Shown piece after piece: positions 1 to 7,467 of a DNA stretch of 64,000 bases. Position numbers and translations under genes: made by a program. Positions within the stretch are counted from its first letter, which is position 1; the number at the start of each line of letters is the position of its first letter. The DNA is taken from NCBI GenBank assembly GCA_000158655.1, contig EQ973338.1:409911-473910 (forward strand). Direction: 5' to 3'. The stretch is from [Clostridium] methylpentosum DSM 5476 (lineage in GTDB: Bacteria > Bacillota > Clostridia > Oscillospirales > Ruminococcaceae). The notes under the pieces are model-generated. The model worked only from the letters and a program-made list of their open reading frames with translations, was not told the origin of the DNA and made no database searches.

Positions 1-107
1 AAGCGACGCCAGCTTGCCTAATTCTGCGTTTTTCTACGCCTGGGGCTTTTATTCTCTGTCCGTTCCCTCTGGTGCACTGTACTGTATATCCTCAAGCGGA
101 TCTGGAT

Positions 108-806
108 TTATTTTGAAGAAGTCTCATGGTTTTTCCATTTTTTCTGCATTCTACGGTAGAGCAGGATCGAGAGGACAGAGATCACCACAGTTGCGGCCGC
201 AGAGCAGAGAAAGCCGGGGGATGTCGGTGTGAGGATGGTCGACCCGAGAAAGGTTGCTGCGAGCATGGTGGGAAGCAGTCCAGCCAGAGAGCCGAGCAGA
301 TAGTTTTTGTATCCAATTCCCATCGAGCCGAGGAGCAGGCTCACAATATCCCCGGGCAGCAGGTTGATCACCCGGAGGATGTAGCAGATAAACCACTGGT
401 TTTCCAGATTGAACCGCTTGATCTCCTCCGCTTTTTTGTATTTTTTAAACAGCTTTTCGGTGAGTCCCCGCCCGGAGAGCCTGCCGAGCCAATAGGGGAT
501 GGATACGCAGACAAACAGGCCTACAAGGTTGACAAGGATTGCCCACCAGGGGGAAAAGAGCGTCCCCGCGCTGACATAGAGCACCAGCAGGGGGAAAAAG
601 ACCGACATCGACTTAACCGCATAAATCCCAACGAGAGCCAGGGCTGCGAGCGGGTAGCTGGACGGGGCAAAATTCAGGATGTCAGCCACACTCACTCGGC
701 CTACCAGCGAGCTGCACAGGATGATGACAGCTACTAGCAGCACAATCGGCACGATTTGAAACAGCCTAGTGGCGCCTTTGGTCATTTTTTCACGGTTGAG
801 CTTCAT
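108..806 (-). CDS. TVP38/TMEM64 (VTT domain) family membrane protein
   Basis: A 232-residue polytopic membrane protein of the VTT (SNARE-associated, TVP38/DedA-like) family. These proteins have a re-entrant-helix fold and are linked to lipid scrambling or small-molecule flux; the substrate is not known here. An N-terminal helix lies at about residues 12-33. The VTT core follows, with a G-R-L-S-G-R-G segment after the third membrane helix, then a YILRVINLLPGD-type motif (arginine, then P-G-D) typical of the family. The ATG at 806 is chosen over an in-frame GTG at 815 because AAGGAAGG lies 8 nt upstream of it. It stands 24 nt after the small PH-domain gene on the same strand, so the two may be cotranscribed. 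Family is clear; function is inferred. Confidence 0.85.
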   Translation of the reverse strand: MKLNREKMTKGATRLFQIVPIVLLVAVIILCSSLVGRVSVADILNFAPSSYPLAALALVGIYAVKSMSVFFPLLVLYVSAGTLFSPWWAILVNLVGLFVCVSIPYWLGRLSGRGLTEKLFKKYKKAEEIKRFNLENQWFICYILRVINLLPGDIVSLLLGSMGIGYKNYLLGSLAGLLPTMLAATFLGSTILTPTSPGFLCSAAATVVISVLSILLYRRMQKKWKNHETSSK

Positions 807-830
807 GCGGCCCACCTTCCTTTTATCGTT

Positions 831-1319
831 TTACGTCTGTTGATTGCATTTTTTCTTGGCGGCCAGCGGACCATCCTCCGAGTCGCCGCAGTTGGTTTTA
901 ATATGTGGGTTTTTGAGGTTGATCTGCTTGATAAACTCTTCTTTTTCCTTGGGGGAGAGCAGGACCTTGTGGAGGTTGCCCTGTGGGTCCCGGAAGACCA
1001 AAACCAGCCGATCCAACGACAGTGCGCAGGAAATTCCGGGATTGCGGCAGGGGGCGAGTTTGCACATACAGCCGTATGGGACGCGGAGCTTGACACACAG
1101 TCCGCAGCTGATGCAGAGATAATCGTCCCGAATATCATAGTGGGTTCCGAGATAGATCGGAAGCACCATGAGCACGAGGAACGCCCAAAAGATGAGGGTG
1201 CAGAAGAGCAGACCGGGTGAAGCCTCCTGTATTACCTGCCAGGTCAGATTGCCCGTCTCAAAGACAAAACACCACACAATGAGATGGACCCACCAGTCAA
1301 TTTTAGTTTTGAATTTCAT
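831..1319 (-). CDS. Small membrane protein with bacterial PH domain (bPH_4/YyaB-like)
   Basis: A protein of 162 residues with two hydrophobic helices in its first 65 residues and a soluble C-terminal domain. The start (F-K-T-K-I-D-W-W), the Y-x-I-x-D-D-x-L-x-I-x-x-G step, the V-P-Y turn, the A-L-S-L-D-R-L motif and the closing L-S-P-K-E-K-x-E-F-I match the YyaB-like bacterial PH domain (DUF1200). The family has no settled function and is thought to be membrane-associated. The start at 1319 follows a GGGGGG ribosome site; a longer frame to 1370 lacks one. Cysteines are unusually frequent in the central region (the C-I-S-C-G-L-C and C-M-C-K-L-A-P-C stretches), which is not typical of the family and could reflect metal or redox binding. 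Confidence 0.75.
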   Translation of the reverse strand: MKFKTKIDWWVHLIVWCFVFETGNLTWQVIQEASPGLLFCTLIFWAFLVLMVLPIYLGTHYDIRDDYLCISCGLCVKLRVPYGCMCKLAPCRNPGISCALSLDRLVLVFRDPQGNLHKVLLSPKEKEEFIKQINLKNPHIKTNCGDSEDGPLAAKKKCNQQT

Positions 1320-1399
1320 CCGATCCCCCCTTTGCACTACATTATATAGCAAAAGTCCGGAAGAATGCAACTGAATTCTAAAAATCTTCTGTAAAGCTT

Positions 1400-2752
1400 T
1401 TATTTTTTATTCAATCGGTCAAATGGGTTGCGGGAGTGGTAGAGTTTTTCCATGGTGCGAACTACAGTGTCACTCTCCGGTCCGCCGATGAGGAAATCCG
1501 CTTTTTTTTGCAGCGGCCCGATGGCTCCTTGTACCGCAAAGCTCAGGTCGGCGAGCTGGGCGAGCCCCAGGTCGGTTGCGTCGTCTCCAAAGGACACAAC
1601 TCTGTCGATCAGCAGATGCTGCTTGAGGTCGCGCACCGCCTCTGCCTTGGATGCCTCCGCGCTCGATATTTCGAGAATGTAGTACCCCTCAAATGCATCA
1701 TCGGGGTAGTAAGAAGGGTGGATCTGGTTGGCGCAGCTGAGGGCGCACAGCGCGCCGTACAGCTGCTGTATCACCTCGAGCCGGTCGATTGCCATGAGGT
1801 AGACGACATCTCGCTCGTCCGGCAGGGCAGAGCAGATGTAATTGCGCAGCGGGAGCAGCTTGGTGCGGTGATAATAGCCCTCTTCTGCGGCATTGAGCAA
1901 GTCGCTGTAATAGACGTGCAGCACGTCGTTGACAATGGTGTGCACAAAGCAGTTGAGATTTTTCTGGGCAAATACATTGAGGATTTCCCGGGCAACCTGG
2001 GTGCTCATCGGTTTGCAGTTGAGGTAGGTCTTTTGCTGGGGATCGTAGAGGGTCGCCCCATTCATTGTGATAATGGGAAGCCGGAGGTTCACATCGGCGA
2101 GCAGCGGGGCGACGGTTGCAGAGGATTGTGCGGTTGCGATGACGATCTGTGCGCCCTGTTCGAGCAGCCGGTTGAGCTTGACCTCGGTATAGTTGCTCAG
2201 TTTACCGCTCGCCCCGGTCAGCGTCCCGCCCAGGCCGGTCACAAAGAGGATGTCGTTGTTTTTGTGTCGGGGCAGGTGAAACGCGTTGATCCCGAGTGCA
2301 ATCAAAATGCCGATTAATGTGTCAAAGACGCGGTTGATCGCAAAGAGATAGGGGCTCACGTCCAACCCGTGTGAAACGGTGACGCTGAGAAATACCACGC
2401 AGGTGATGTAAGATGCGGAGTTCTTTTTGAACACTACGGTGATGTAGATGAGTGGGATGATGGCGGCCGAGACGAGCAGATACTGTAAGATAGCCGGTTC
2501 AGTCGGGATGAAATGGCGCTCAAAGAGCAGTACCAGCATCCCAAATCCGCCCCCGATCAGCGTCCCGACAATGCGGTTGAGCGCGACTTTGACGCTGTTT
2601 TTGACATAGGGTTGCATGCAGAGTACTGCGGCAATTGCCGAATAAAACGGAATGCCCTCCCCCCGGAAGAGATACACCACAAAACACAAAAAGACTGCGA
2701 GGGAGGATTTTAGTATTCTCATGCCGATGCGGGGAAACCGAATCTTGCGCAT
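1400..2752 (-). CDS. FUSC/ArAE-type membrane domain fused to a Cof-like HAD domain lacking catalytic Asp
   Basis: A 450-residue fusion. Residues 1-160 form an aromatic-acid-exporter/FUSC-type membrane half with several helices (motifs F-Y-S-A-I-A-A-V and N-R-I-V-G-T-L-I-G-G). Residues from about 165 to 445 form a Cof-type HAD domain with its cap. In HAD phosphatases motif I reads D-x-D-G-T; here it is G-L-G-G-T, so both the nucleophile and the acid/base aspartates are glycine. The codons are GGC and GGC, each one base from GAC. The later motifs survive: a lysine in S-K-A-E-A-V and G-D-D-A-T-D near residue 400. The domain is therefore probably a binding or regulatory module, not a phosphatase. 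RBS GAGGTTG precedes the ATG. Confidence 0.85.
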   Translation of the reverse strand: MRKIRFPRIGMRILKSSLAVFLCFVVYLFRGEGIPFYSAIAAVLCMQPYVKNSVKVALNRIVGTLIGGGFGMLVLLFERHFIPTEPAILQYLLVSAAIIPLIYITVVFKKNSASYITCVVFLSVTVSHGLDVSPYLFAINRVFDTLIGILIALGINAFHLPRHKNNDILFVTGLGGTLTGASGKLSNYTEVKLNRLLEQGAQIVIATAQSSATVAPLLADVNLRLPIITMNGATLYDPQQKTYLNCKPMSTQVAREILNVFAQKNLNCFVHTIVNDVLHVYYSDLLNAAEEGYYHRTKLLPLRNYICSALPDERDVVYLMAIDRLEVIQQLYGALCALSCANQIHPSYYPDDAFEGYYILEISSAEASKAEAVRDLKQHLLIDRVVSFGDDATDLGLAQLADLSFAVQGAIGPLQKKADFLIGGPESDTVVRTMEKLYHSRNPFDRLNKK

Positions 2753-2815
2753 CTACTCAACCTCTTTCCATTGTTTTGTAAAAAGTATAGCACGCCGTGG
2801 GAAAAAACTCAACAC

Positions 2816-2849
2816 AAACAGGCGCCTCCGCAGAGCGGAAGCGCCTGTT
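2816..2849 (-). terminator. Terminator after spoIVB
   Basis: An inverted repeat of AACAGGCGC with GCGCCTGTT, plus an inner TCCGC/GCGGA stem, lies directly after the spoIVB stop on the minus strand. The sequence that follows is only moderately T-rich. Confidence 0.6.
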
Positions 2850-2854
2850 TGATA

Positions 2855-4081
2855 TCAGGAAGCTTTGTCAAGGCACATCTCATTGGAGACTGAGAGCATG
2901 TTTTCCGCGAAGATGCCGTAGCCCTTGGTGGGGTCGTTGACAAAGACGTGGGTCACTGCGCCGACAAGCTTTCCGTTTTGGAGTATTGGGCTTCCGCTCA
3001 TGCCCTGGACAATGCCGCCCGCCGCTTCGAGTAGGCGCTGGTCGGTCACCCGGATGACCATATTTTTGGTGGTCGTCTGTTCATTGAGATCAATTTTATC
3101 GATTTCAATTTCAAACTCTTCCGGCTGAGTGCCGTTGATGGTGGTGTAAATCGTCGCTTTTCCGGTGGTTACCTCCTGCTTGAGCGCCATTTTTATCGGC
3201 TTGGCGGTTTGCTGAAAGGAATACATTTCACCGAACACGCCGGAATCGGTGTTGCCGAGCAGGCTTCCGATTGCCTCTTTGCTGGTGAATGCGCCGATCA
3301 ACTCGCCGGGATTGCCGACAACGCCTTTGTGAACCCCGTTGATCGTCGCGCCGACAATCTCCCCAGAGGAGAGCGGGAGGATTTGGCCGGTATCCACATC
3401 GCAGACTGCATGGCCGAGTCCCCCAAACATCCCGGTTGCGGGGTTGTAAAAGGTGATTGTGCCAATGCCTGCGGAGGAGTCACGCACCCAAATGCCGACT
3501 TTGTTTTTGCCGTCGACCCGGGATTTGATCGGGCTGATCGAAACGCTACCCGGCTGCCCGTCGCGGGTGTAATCGACAGTGATCGAACCATTTTGGCAGG
3601 ATTCGACTGCCTGGGAGATCTGCTTGTTTGAGGTGACGGCGTTTCCGTCAACCGAAACAATCACGTCTCCGATTTTAATGCCAGCCTCTTTGGCCGGGTT
3701 TTTGAACCCCTCTTCACTGTCGATGTTGTTGAGTCCGACGACCATGACGCCTTCGGTAAACATTTTAATGCCGAACGGGGTGCCGCAGGGGATGAGTTCG
3801 GTTTCTTCCAGAACCTGGACATTCGCCTGTTTGATGGGGAGCACGCCGAACAGCTTTAAGTCGACCGTTTGGCCGTCGCCGGCATTCATCGCCGGGAGCG
3901 ATTTTGAGGTCTGGGTGTGGGAGGAAGTTTGAATATCAAAGGTGGACTGGATGTCAAGGTTCTGCCCACGGTAGAGATAAAAATTGTCAGGCAGTTCCTG
4001 CTGGTAATAGAGTGTCACGCCGAGTGCTGCCATGACCACAGATGCTGTCACGCCGCTGATAAAACGGAGAAACTTTCTCAT
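2855..4081 (-). CDS. spoIVB: SpoIVB serine peptidase (stage IV sporulation protein B)
   Basis: A 408-residue forespore protease of the S55 family. In Bacillus, SpoIVB is secreted across the inner forespore membrane and cleaves SpoIVFA, releasing activation of sigma-K. One membrane anchor lies at about residues 6-26, a PDZ domain at about 110-190, and the S55 catalytic region after that. The catalytic histidine sits in G-L-G-H-A-V near residue 223 and the nucleophile serine in G-M-S-G-S-P near residue 360. The ATG at 4081 has AAAGGAG eight bases upstream. A forespore-type promoter candidate lies about 65-90 bases further up. It is a single-gene unit ending in a hairpin, and good evidence that the host sporulates. 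Confidence 0.95.
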   Translation of the reverse strand: MRKFLRFISGVTASVVMAALGVTLYYQQELPDNFYLYRGQNLDIQSTFDIQTSSHTQTSKSLPAMNAGDGQTVDLKLFGVLPIKQANVQVLEETELIPCGTPFGIKMFTEGVMVVGLNNIDSEEGFKNPAKEAGIKIGDVIVSVDGNAVTSNKQISQAVESCQNGSITVDYTRDGQPGSVSISPIKSRVDGKNKVGIWVRDSSAGIGTITFYNPATGMFGGLGHAVCDVDTGQILPLSSGEIVGATINGVHKGVVGNPGELIGAFTSKEAIGSLLGNTDSGVFGEMYSFQQTAKPIKMALKQEVTTGKATIYTTINGTQPEEFEIEIDKIDLNEQTTTKNMVIRVTDQRLLEAAGGIVQGMSGSPILQNGKLVGAVTHVFVNDPTKGYGIFAENMLSVSNEMCLDKAS

Positions 4082-4145
4082 TGGAAAACTCCTTTGCAAG
4101 TTTTATTAAATGAGAAAAAGGAGCTGGGCGTTTTTCACCCAATAC

Positions 4146-4174
4146 TACTATGTGTAGGCGGCGGGGTTTTATCA
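4146..4174 (-). promoter_or_regulatory. Candidate sigma-G-like promoter of spoIVB
   Basis: On the minus strand CATAGTA (4146-4152) lies 16 nt from TGATAA (4169-4174). The sigma-G consensus is TGAATA with CATACTA. The match is six of seven at -10 and partial at -35. In Bacillus spoIVB is read mainly by sigma-G. Confidence 0.35.
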
Positions 4175-4273
4175 GAGGAAATATCCTGTGTGTCTCTCAA
4201 ACAAAACCAAATGCAGAAATAGTTTACATTTGATCAAAAACAGGGTACAATAAGAAAAACGGGAGGGATTGCG

Positions 4274-4612
4274 ATGCGAGTGGCTGTGGTTGGATCGAGG
4301 CAGTGCGGAGATCTTGATTTTTTTAAAATCAAACAAAATCTGCCAGAGGATTGTACTGAAATTGTCAGCGGGGGCGCGCAGGGAGTCGACACCCTTGCCA
4401 AGAAATGCGCCGAAGAATACGGATACCGCTACACCGAATTTTTGCCGGATTACGCGACACACGGCAGGACCGCGCCACTGGTGCGCAACCGGCTGATTGT
4501 CGATCACAGCGACTTTGTTCTCGCGTTTTGGGACTACAAGTCAAACGGAACCCGCTCGACACTCGCCTATGCGCTCGAACAGGACAAACCTGTGAAAATC
4601 ATTTTACTATAG
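4274..4612 (+). CDS. SLOG-fold protein (DUF2493/YpsA-like)
   Basis: A 112-residue single-domain protein of the SLOG (SMF/DprA-LOG) superfamily. It opens with a Rossmann-like strand M-R-V-A-V-V-G-S-R. The nucleotide-loop motif S-G-G-A-Q-G-V-D sits at about residues 37-44 and R-N-x-x-I-V-D-H-S-D at about 74-83. This is the layout of SLOG proteins that bind nucleotides or NAD-derived ligands. The reaction is unknown; relatives near sporulation or DNA-processing genes have no settled role. A GGGAGGG ribosome site precedes the ATG. It diverges from spoIVB and has no plus-strand partner, so it is probably a single gene. Confidence 0.8.
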   Translation: MRVAVVGSRQCGDLDFFKIKQNLPEDCTEIVSGGAQGVDTLAKKCAEEYGYRYTEFLPDYATHGRTAPLVRNRLIVDHSDFVLAFWDYKSNGTRSTLAYALEQDKPVKIILL

Positions 4613-4732
4613 TTTTTGCAGTTTTTTGACCGTTAGACAATTTTTTAAAATTATGTATCGATATTTTTTCTGAAAACTTGAACATCAGCAACGGGCAGAC
4701 AAGACGGATCGTTGCGTCGACCCCGCTCACCT

Positions 4733-4768
4733 AAAATGGACCACCTGCATTCGCAGGTGGCCCATTTT
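4733..4768. repeat. Strong stem-loop: IS200 left-end hairpin or terminator
   Basis: A two-part stem: AAAATGG with CCATTTT, enclosing CCACCTGC with GCAGGTGG around ATTC. It lies about 120 nt after the SLOG gene and could end that transcript. It also sits at the same distance before a tagaaaataaaaact-like element as the hairpin at 33928-33950, so it is more likely the subterminal hairpin of the decayed IS200 copy that follows. Confidence 0.6.
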
Positions 4769-4904
4769 GTTTGGCCGCCTTAACGTAAAAAACCGCGATT
4801 CTACCCAGAAAAATAAAAACTTGAGCATATGAAAAGATCACCTCCGATGATAGGATGATAGTGGTTTGACAATCGCAATACCAGGGATCAAAGGAGGTAA
4901 TAAA

Positions 4905-5335
4905 CATGAAAAAATGAAGTAAATCACAGCGCACACTCCACATGGAGATGTCAATACCACATCGTATTGGAGCCCAAATTCCGCAGGAAGGCGATATACA
5001 GGCAATGAAAGGCGGATATCGGACACATCTTGCGGAAGCTGTGCGAAGAGAAGAAAGTGGAAATCATCGAAGGCGTGTGCCGACGACAACCACATGCTGG
5101 TAAGGCTTCCACTGCATCTAAGTGTAGCCCAATTCACGGGATATCCCGAGGGAAAAAGAAGTCGAATCATATTCGATCGACACGTGAGTCTCAAAGACGA
5201 GTATGGGAGCTGGCATTTTTGGTGCCGTGGCTACTAGACAGGGCAGGAAAGAACGAGAAAGCGATAGAGAAATGCATCTGCAACCAGTTAGTAGAGGGTG
5301 ATACATCAAAGGAATCTACAGACCCGTTCACGTGT
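4905..5335 (+). pseudogene. Decayed IS200/IS605-type Y1 transposase (tnpA)
   Basis: Pieces in different frames resemble a TnpA of the IS200 group: T-W-R-C-Q-Y-H-I-V, F-R-R-K-A, K-A-D-I-G-H-I-L-R-K-L-C-E-E-K, V-E-I-I-E-G, and near the end N-E-K-A-I-E-K-C-I-C-N-Q-L followed by D-P-F-T. The family performs single-strand transposition with one catalytic tyrosine and an H-x-H metal pair. Here the frame is broken right after the start (ATG AAA AAA TGA) and again several times, and the H-x-H region is scrambled. The ribosome site AAAGGAGG is still present. The gene is dead. The element as a whole spans about 4733-5470. Confidence 0.75.
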
Positions 5336-5340
5336 AGCAA

Positions 5341-5896
5341 AACCGTGAGGCATAAAAACAGGTCGCCTAAGCTGCGGCCTGTACGTGTAATGGGGTGTCA
5401 AACTGTTCAATGATCCTTTTAGGGCCTGTGCAAACCATCTCTTTAGTGGCGGTTATGGTTTTACAAAAAAAGACAGCTGCTCAAGCAGCTGTCTGAGATT
5501 ACCGTCGGTCAAGTCTTTTGGATTCTTCTAAGGCCTGTGCATCCCAATCGTTCACGGGTGGTTTTCTGCATGTCACTCCCTGCGCTATCCGGGAGAAAAA
5601 AGAATTTGCGTCAGTCCTCTCACAGGAAGCCCTCGGTTAAAAAATATTTACCAGAGGAGACCAATTACCGATGGGAGATACCCATTTACAGGTTGTGGGG
5701 TGTTTCATGTGTTGACGGGATTTTACACGTGCGAGTTCCAGCCGGGCATCCCCTCTTATGGGGCGGTTTCGACGGTCGCGATCCTATCCCAGTGTGAATT
5801 GGCGGCGGGAAGTCCAGTTGCATCTGGATCCGCAGCGCGCCGTCCAAACCAAAAGATTTTGATTTTTCACGCAGCGCCATTTCTCCGAAACAAGGG
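5341..5896. other. Intergenic region with IS right-end remnant and no gene
   Basis: No credible gene is seen. The first part, with AAACC and GGTTTT arms near 5435-5462, resembles the right end of the IS200 copy at 34 kb. The motif GGCCTGTGCA occurs twice, at about 5424 and 5531. A terminator hairpin for the minus-strand operon lies at 5465-5493. The rest shows nothing recognised. Confidence 0.5.
5465..5493 (-). terminator. Terminator of the rodA-rsmD-coaD operon (probable)
   Basis: A perfect stem GACAGCTGC/GCAGCTGTC with loop TCAA is followed, on the minus strand, by a run of seven T. It lies about 400 nt beyond the last gene of the minus operon, with no other minus-strand gene between. Confidence 0.7.
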
Positions 5897-6349
5897 CTAT
5901 TTGGATGTTTTGCGGATTTCGGTGTGCGCTTCCTTGAGTTCGCGCAGGTTGGTGAGCAGCGCTTCCTCTGATTTGGAGAGGATCCGCTCGACGTAATCGT
6001 TGGTGATTTTTTTGATCTCGTTGGACTGGGTGTGCGCCTGGGAGAGCATCTGGTTAGCGCGCACCTGTGCCTGCTTGACAATCTCCTCTTCTCCGACAAG
6101 GCGTTTGGCCTTGGTCTGGGCGTCGCGGATGATCTGTTCGGCTTCCTTTTTTGCGTCGCTGATGATCTCCTTGCGGTCGTCCACAATCATCTTTGCCTGC
6201 TTGATCTCGGGCGGCAGGTTGAGACGGATCTCGCCGATCAGCTCGGCCATCTGATCGACGTCCACCGCGGACTTTCCGCCAGACAGGGGGAGCGTCCATG
6301 CCTTTTCGAGCAGGTCGTCCATCGTATCCAAGATTTCGCTGATTTTCAT
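5897..6349 (-). CDS. Coiled-coil protein of the coaD operon (ATPase subunit H/DivIVA-like)
   Basis: A soluble, highly charged protein of about 150 residues, almost wholly alpha-helical. The stretch from about residue 55 to 145 is a heptad-rich coiled coil with repeated A-K-K-E-A-E-Q-I-I and A-Q-T-K-A-K patterns. Firmicute genomes often carry such a gene directly after coaD, usually labelled ATPase or V-type ATPase subunit H-like. It has no nucleotide-binding motif, so that label is not supported here. A role in envelope or division scaffolding is only a guess. ATG 6349 is preferred to 6358 because of its spacing from AGGAGAGG. It starts 16 nt after coaD ends. Confidence 0.7.
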   Translation of the reverse strand: MKISEILDTMDDLLEKAWTLPLSGGKSAVDVDQMAELIGEIRLNLPPEIKQAKMIVDDRKEIISDAKKEAEQIIRDAQTKAKRLVGEEEIVKQAQVRANQMLSQAHTQSNEIKKITNDYVERILSKSEEALLTNLRELKEAHTEIRKTSK

Positions 6350-6365
6350 TGCGATCATCCTCTCC

Positions 6366-6845
6366 TTATTTCTTCAACGCTTGTTCAATGTCCTTTTGAA
6401 TGACCTCCGGGACAAACCCGCTGATGTCCCCGCCGAGCCCTGCAATCTGCCGCACCAGGCTGGAACTCAGATACATGTTTTCCCCCTGCGTGGTGAGGAA
6501 CACCGTCTCCGCGTCAGGGTTGAGCTTGCGGTTGGCAAGCGCCATCTGAAACTCGTATTCAAAATCTGAAATTGCGCGCAGGCCCTTGACAATGGCGCAG
6601 GCGTTTTTGTCCCGCATGTAGTCGGCGAGCAGGCCGCTGGTGTAATCCGACTCCACCTCGGGCAGGTGCGCGGTCGCCCGGTCGATAAAATCGAGTTTCT
6701 GTTCCACCGTAAAGGTGGCGTTTTTGTCGGGGTTGTCCGACACCAGCACGATCACCTTGTCAAACAGTTTGCAAGCGCGGGTGATGATGTCCAGGTGCCC
6801 CATTGTAATCGGGTCAAAACTGCCCGGGCAGATCGCAACCCTCAT
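6366..6845 (-). CDS. coaD: Phosphopantetheine adenylyltransferase
   Basis: A 159-residue enzyme of coenzyme A synthesis: ATP plus 4'-phosphopantetheine gives dephospho-CoA and pyrophosphate. It has the nucleotidyltransferase signature G-S-F-D-P-I-T-M-G-H at residues 8-17, and the family motif V-K-G-L-R-A-I-S-D-F-E-Y-E at about 85-97. The S-S-S-L-V-R-Q-I segment near residue 127 corresponds to the I-S-S-x-x-V-R type motif. Length is normal for the family. ATG 6845 follows GAGGAGG. It lies 16 nt after rsmD, the standard bacterial neighbour, and is cytoplasmic. Confidence 0.96.
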   Translation of the reverse strand: MRVAICPGSFDPITMGHLDIITRACKLFDKVIVLVSDNPDKNATFTVEQKLDFIDRATAHLPEVESDYTSGLLADYMRDKNACAIVKGLRAISDFEYEFQMALANRKLNPDAETVFLTTQGENMYLSSSLVRQIAGLGGDISGFVPEVIQKDIEQALKK

Positions 6846-6861
6846 CGGCTGAATTCCTCCT

Positions 6862-7401
6862 CTAATTTCCCACATGATAGACCGTCACCTTAATCTTTCC
6901 ATATTTATAGTCTTTGTGTTTTACGAGCTTGCCGATCTGTTCGGGCAGATCCTCCTTGAGCTCGTGCTCACACAGCACGATTGCGTCCTCTGCGAGCCGC
7001 TTCTGCAGCATCTCAAGCACCGGAGGGATGAGATTTTGGTTGTAGGGCGGGTCGAGTAGAACGATATCGAATACCTCTTTGGTGCCGGCGAGAAACGACT
7101 CAGCTTCGCTGAGGACCACCCGCGACTGCTTGAACAGCCCCACGGTTTTGAGATTTTCCTTTTCCACCTCATGGGAAGCGCGGGAACTGTCCACAAAGAC
7201 GCAGAATTTTGCGCCTCGGCTGAGCGCCTCAATGCCGAGTTGGCCCGAGCCTGCGAAGAGGTCGAGCACATTCGCGCCCGGCAGGTCAAACTGGATGATG
7301 CTGAAAATGCCTTCTTTGACACGGTCGGTGGTCGGGCGGACGTCCTGCCCCTCGAGGGTGCGCAGTTTCCTTCCCCTGGCCGAACCTGTGATTACTCTCA
7401 T
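6862..7401 (-). CDS. rsmD: 16S rRNA (guanine966-N2)-methyltransferase RsmD
   Basis: A 179-residue class I SAM methyltransferase that modifies G966 of 16S rRNA on the 30S subunit. It starts M-R-V-I-T-G-S-A-R-G-R, as RsmD proteins do. The SAM-binding motif V-L-D-L-F-A-G-S-G is at about residues 45-53 and the catalytic D-P-P-Y at about 117-120. ATG 7401 has GGAGGT seven bases upstream; the longer frame does not. It sits between the SEDS gene and coaD. The rsmD-coaD pair is conserved in many bacteria. Confidence 0.95.
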   Translation of the reverse strand: MRVITGSARGRKLRTLEGQDVRPTTDRVKEGIFSIIQFDLPGANVLDLFAGSGQLGIEALSRGAKFCVFVDSSRASHEVEKENLKTVGLFKQSRVVLSEAESFLAGTKEVFDIVLLDPPYNQNLIPPVLEMLQKRLAEDAIVLCEHELKEDLPEQIGKLVKHKDYKYGKIKVTVYHVGN

Positions 7402-7467
7402 AAAGCGTACCTCCATTTCCCCGCGCAGCGTATGCGGAGAACATTTGATGCTATTAGGATTGTCGAT

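Noticed and set aside
126-737. Long plus-strand frame opposite the VTT gene
   Set aside because: It is the antisense of a clear membrane-protein gene and is rich in charged low-complexity sequence typical of shadow frames.
5537-5797. 86-codon plus-strand frame
   Set aside because: No ribosome site, no recognisable family and located in IS debris.
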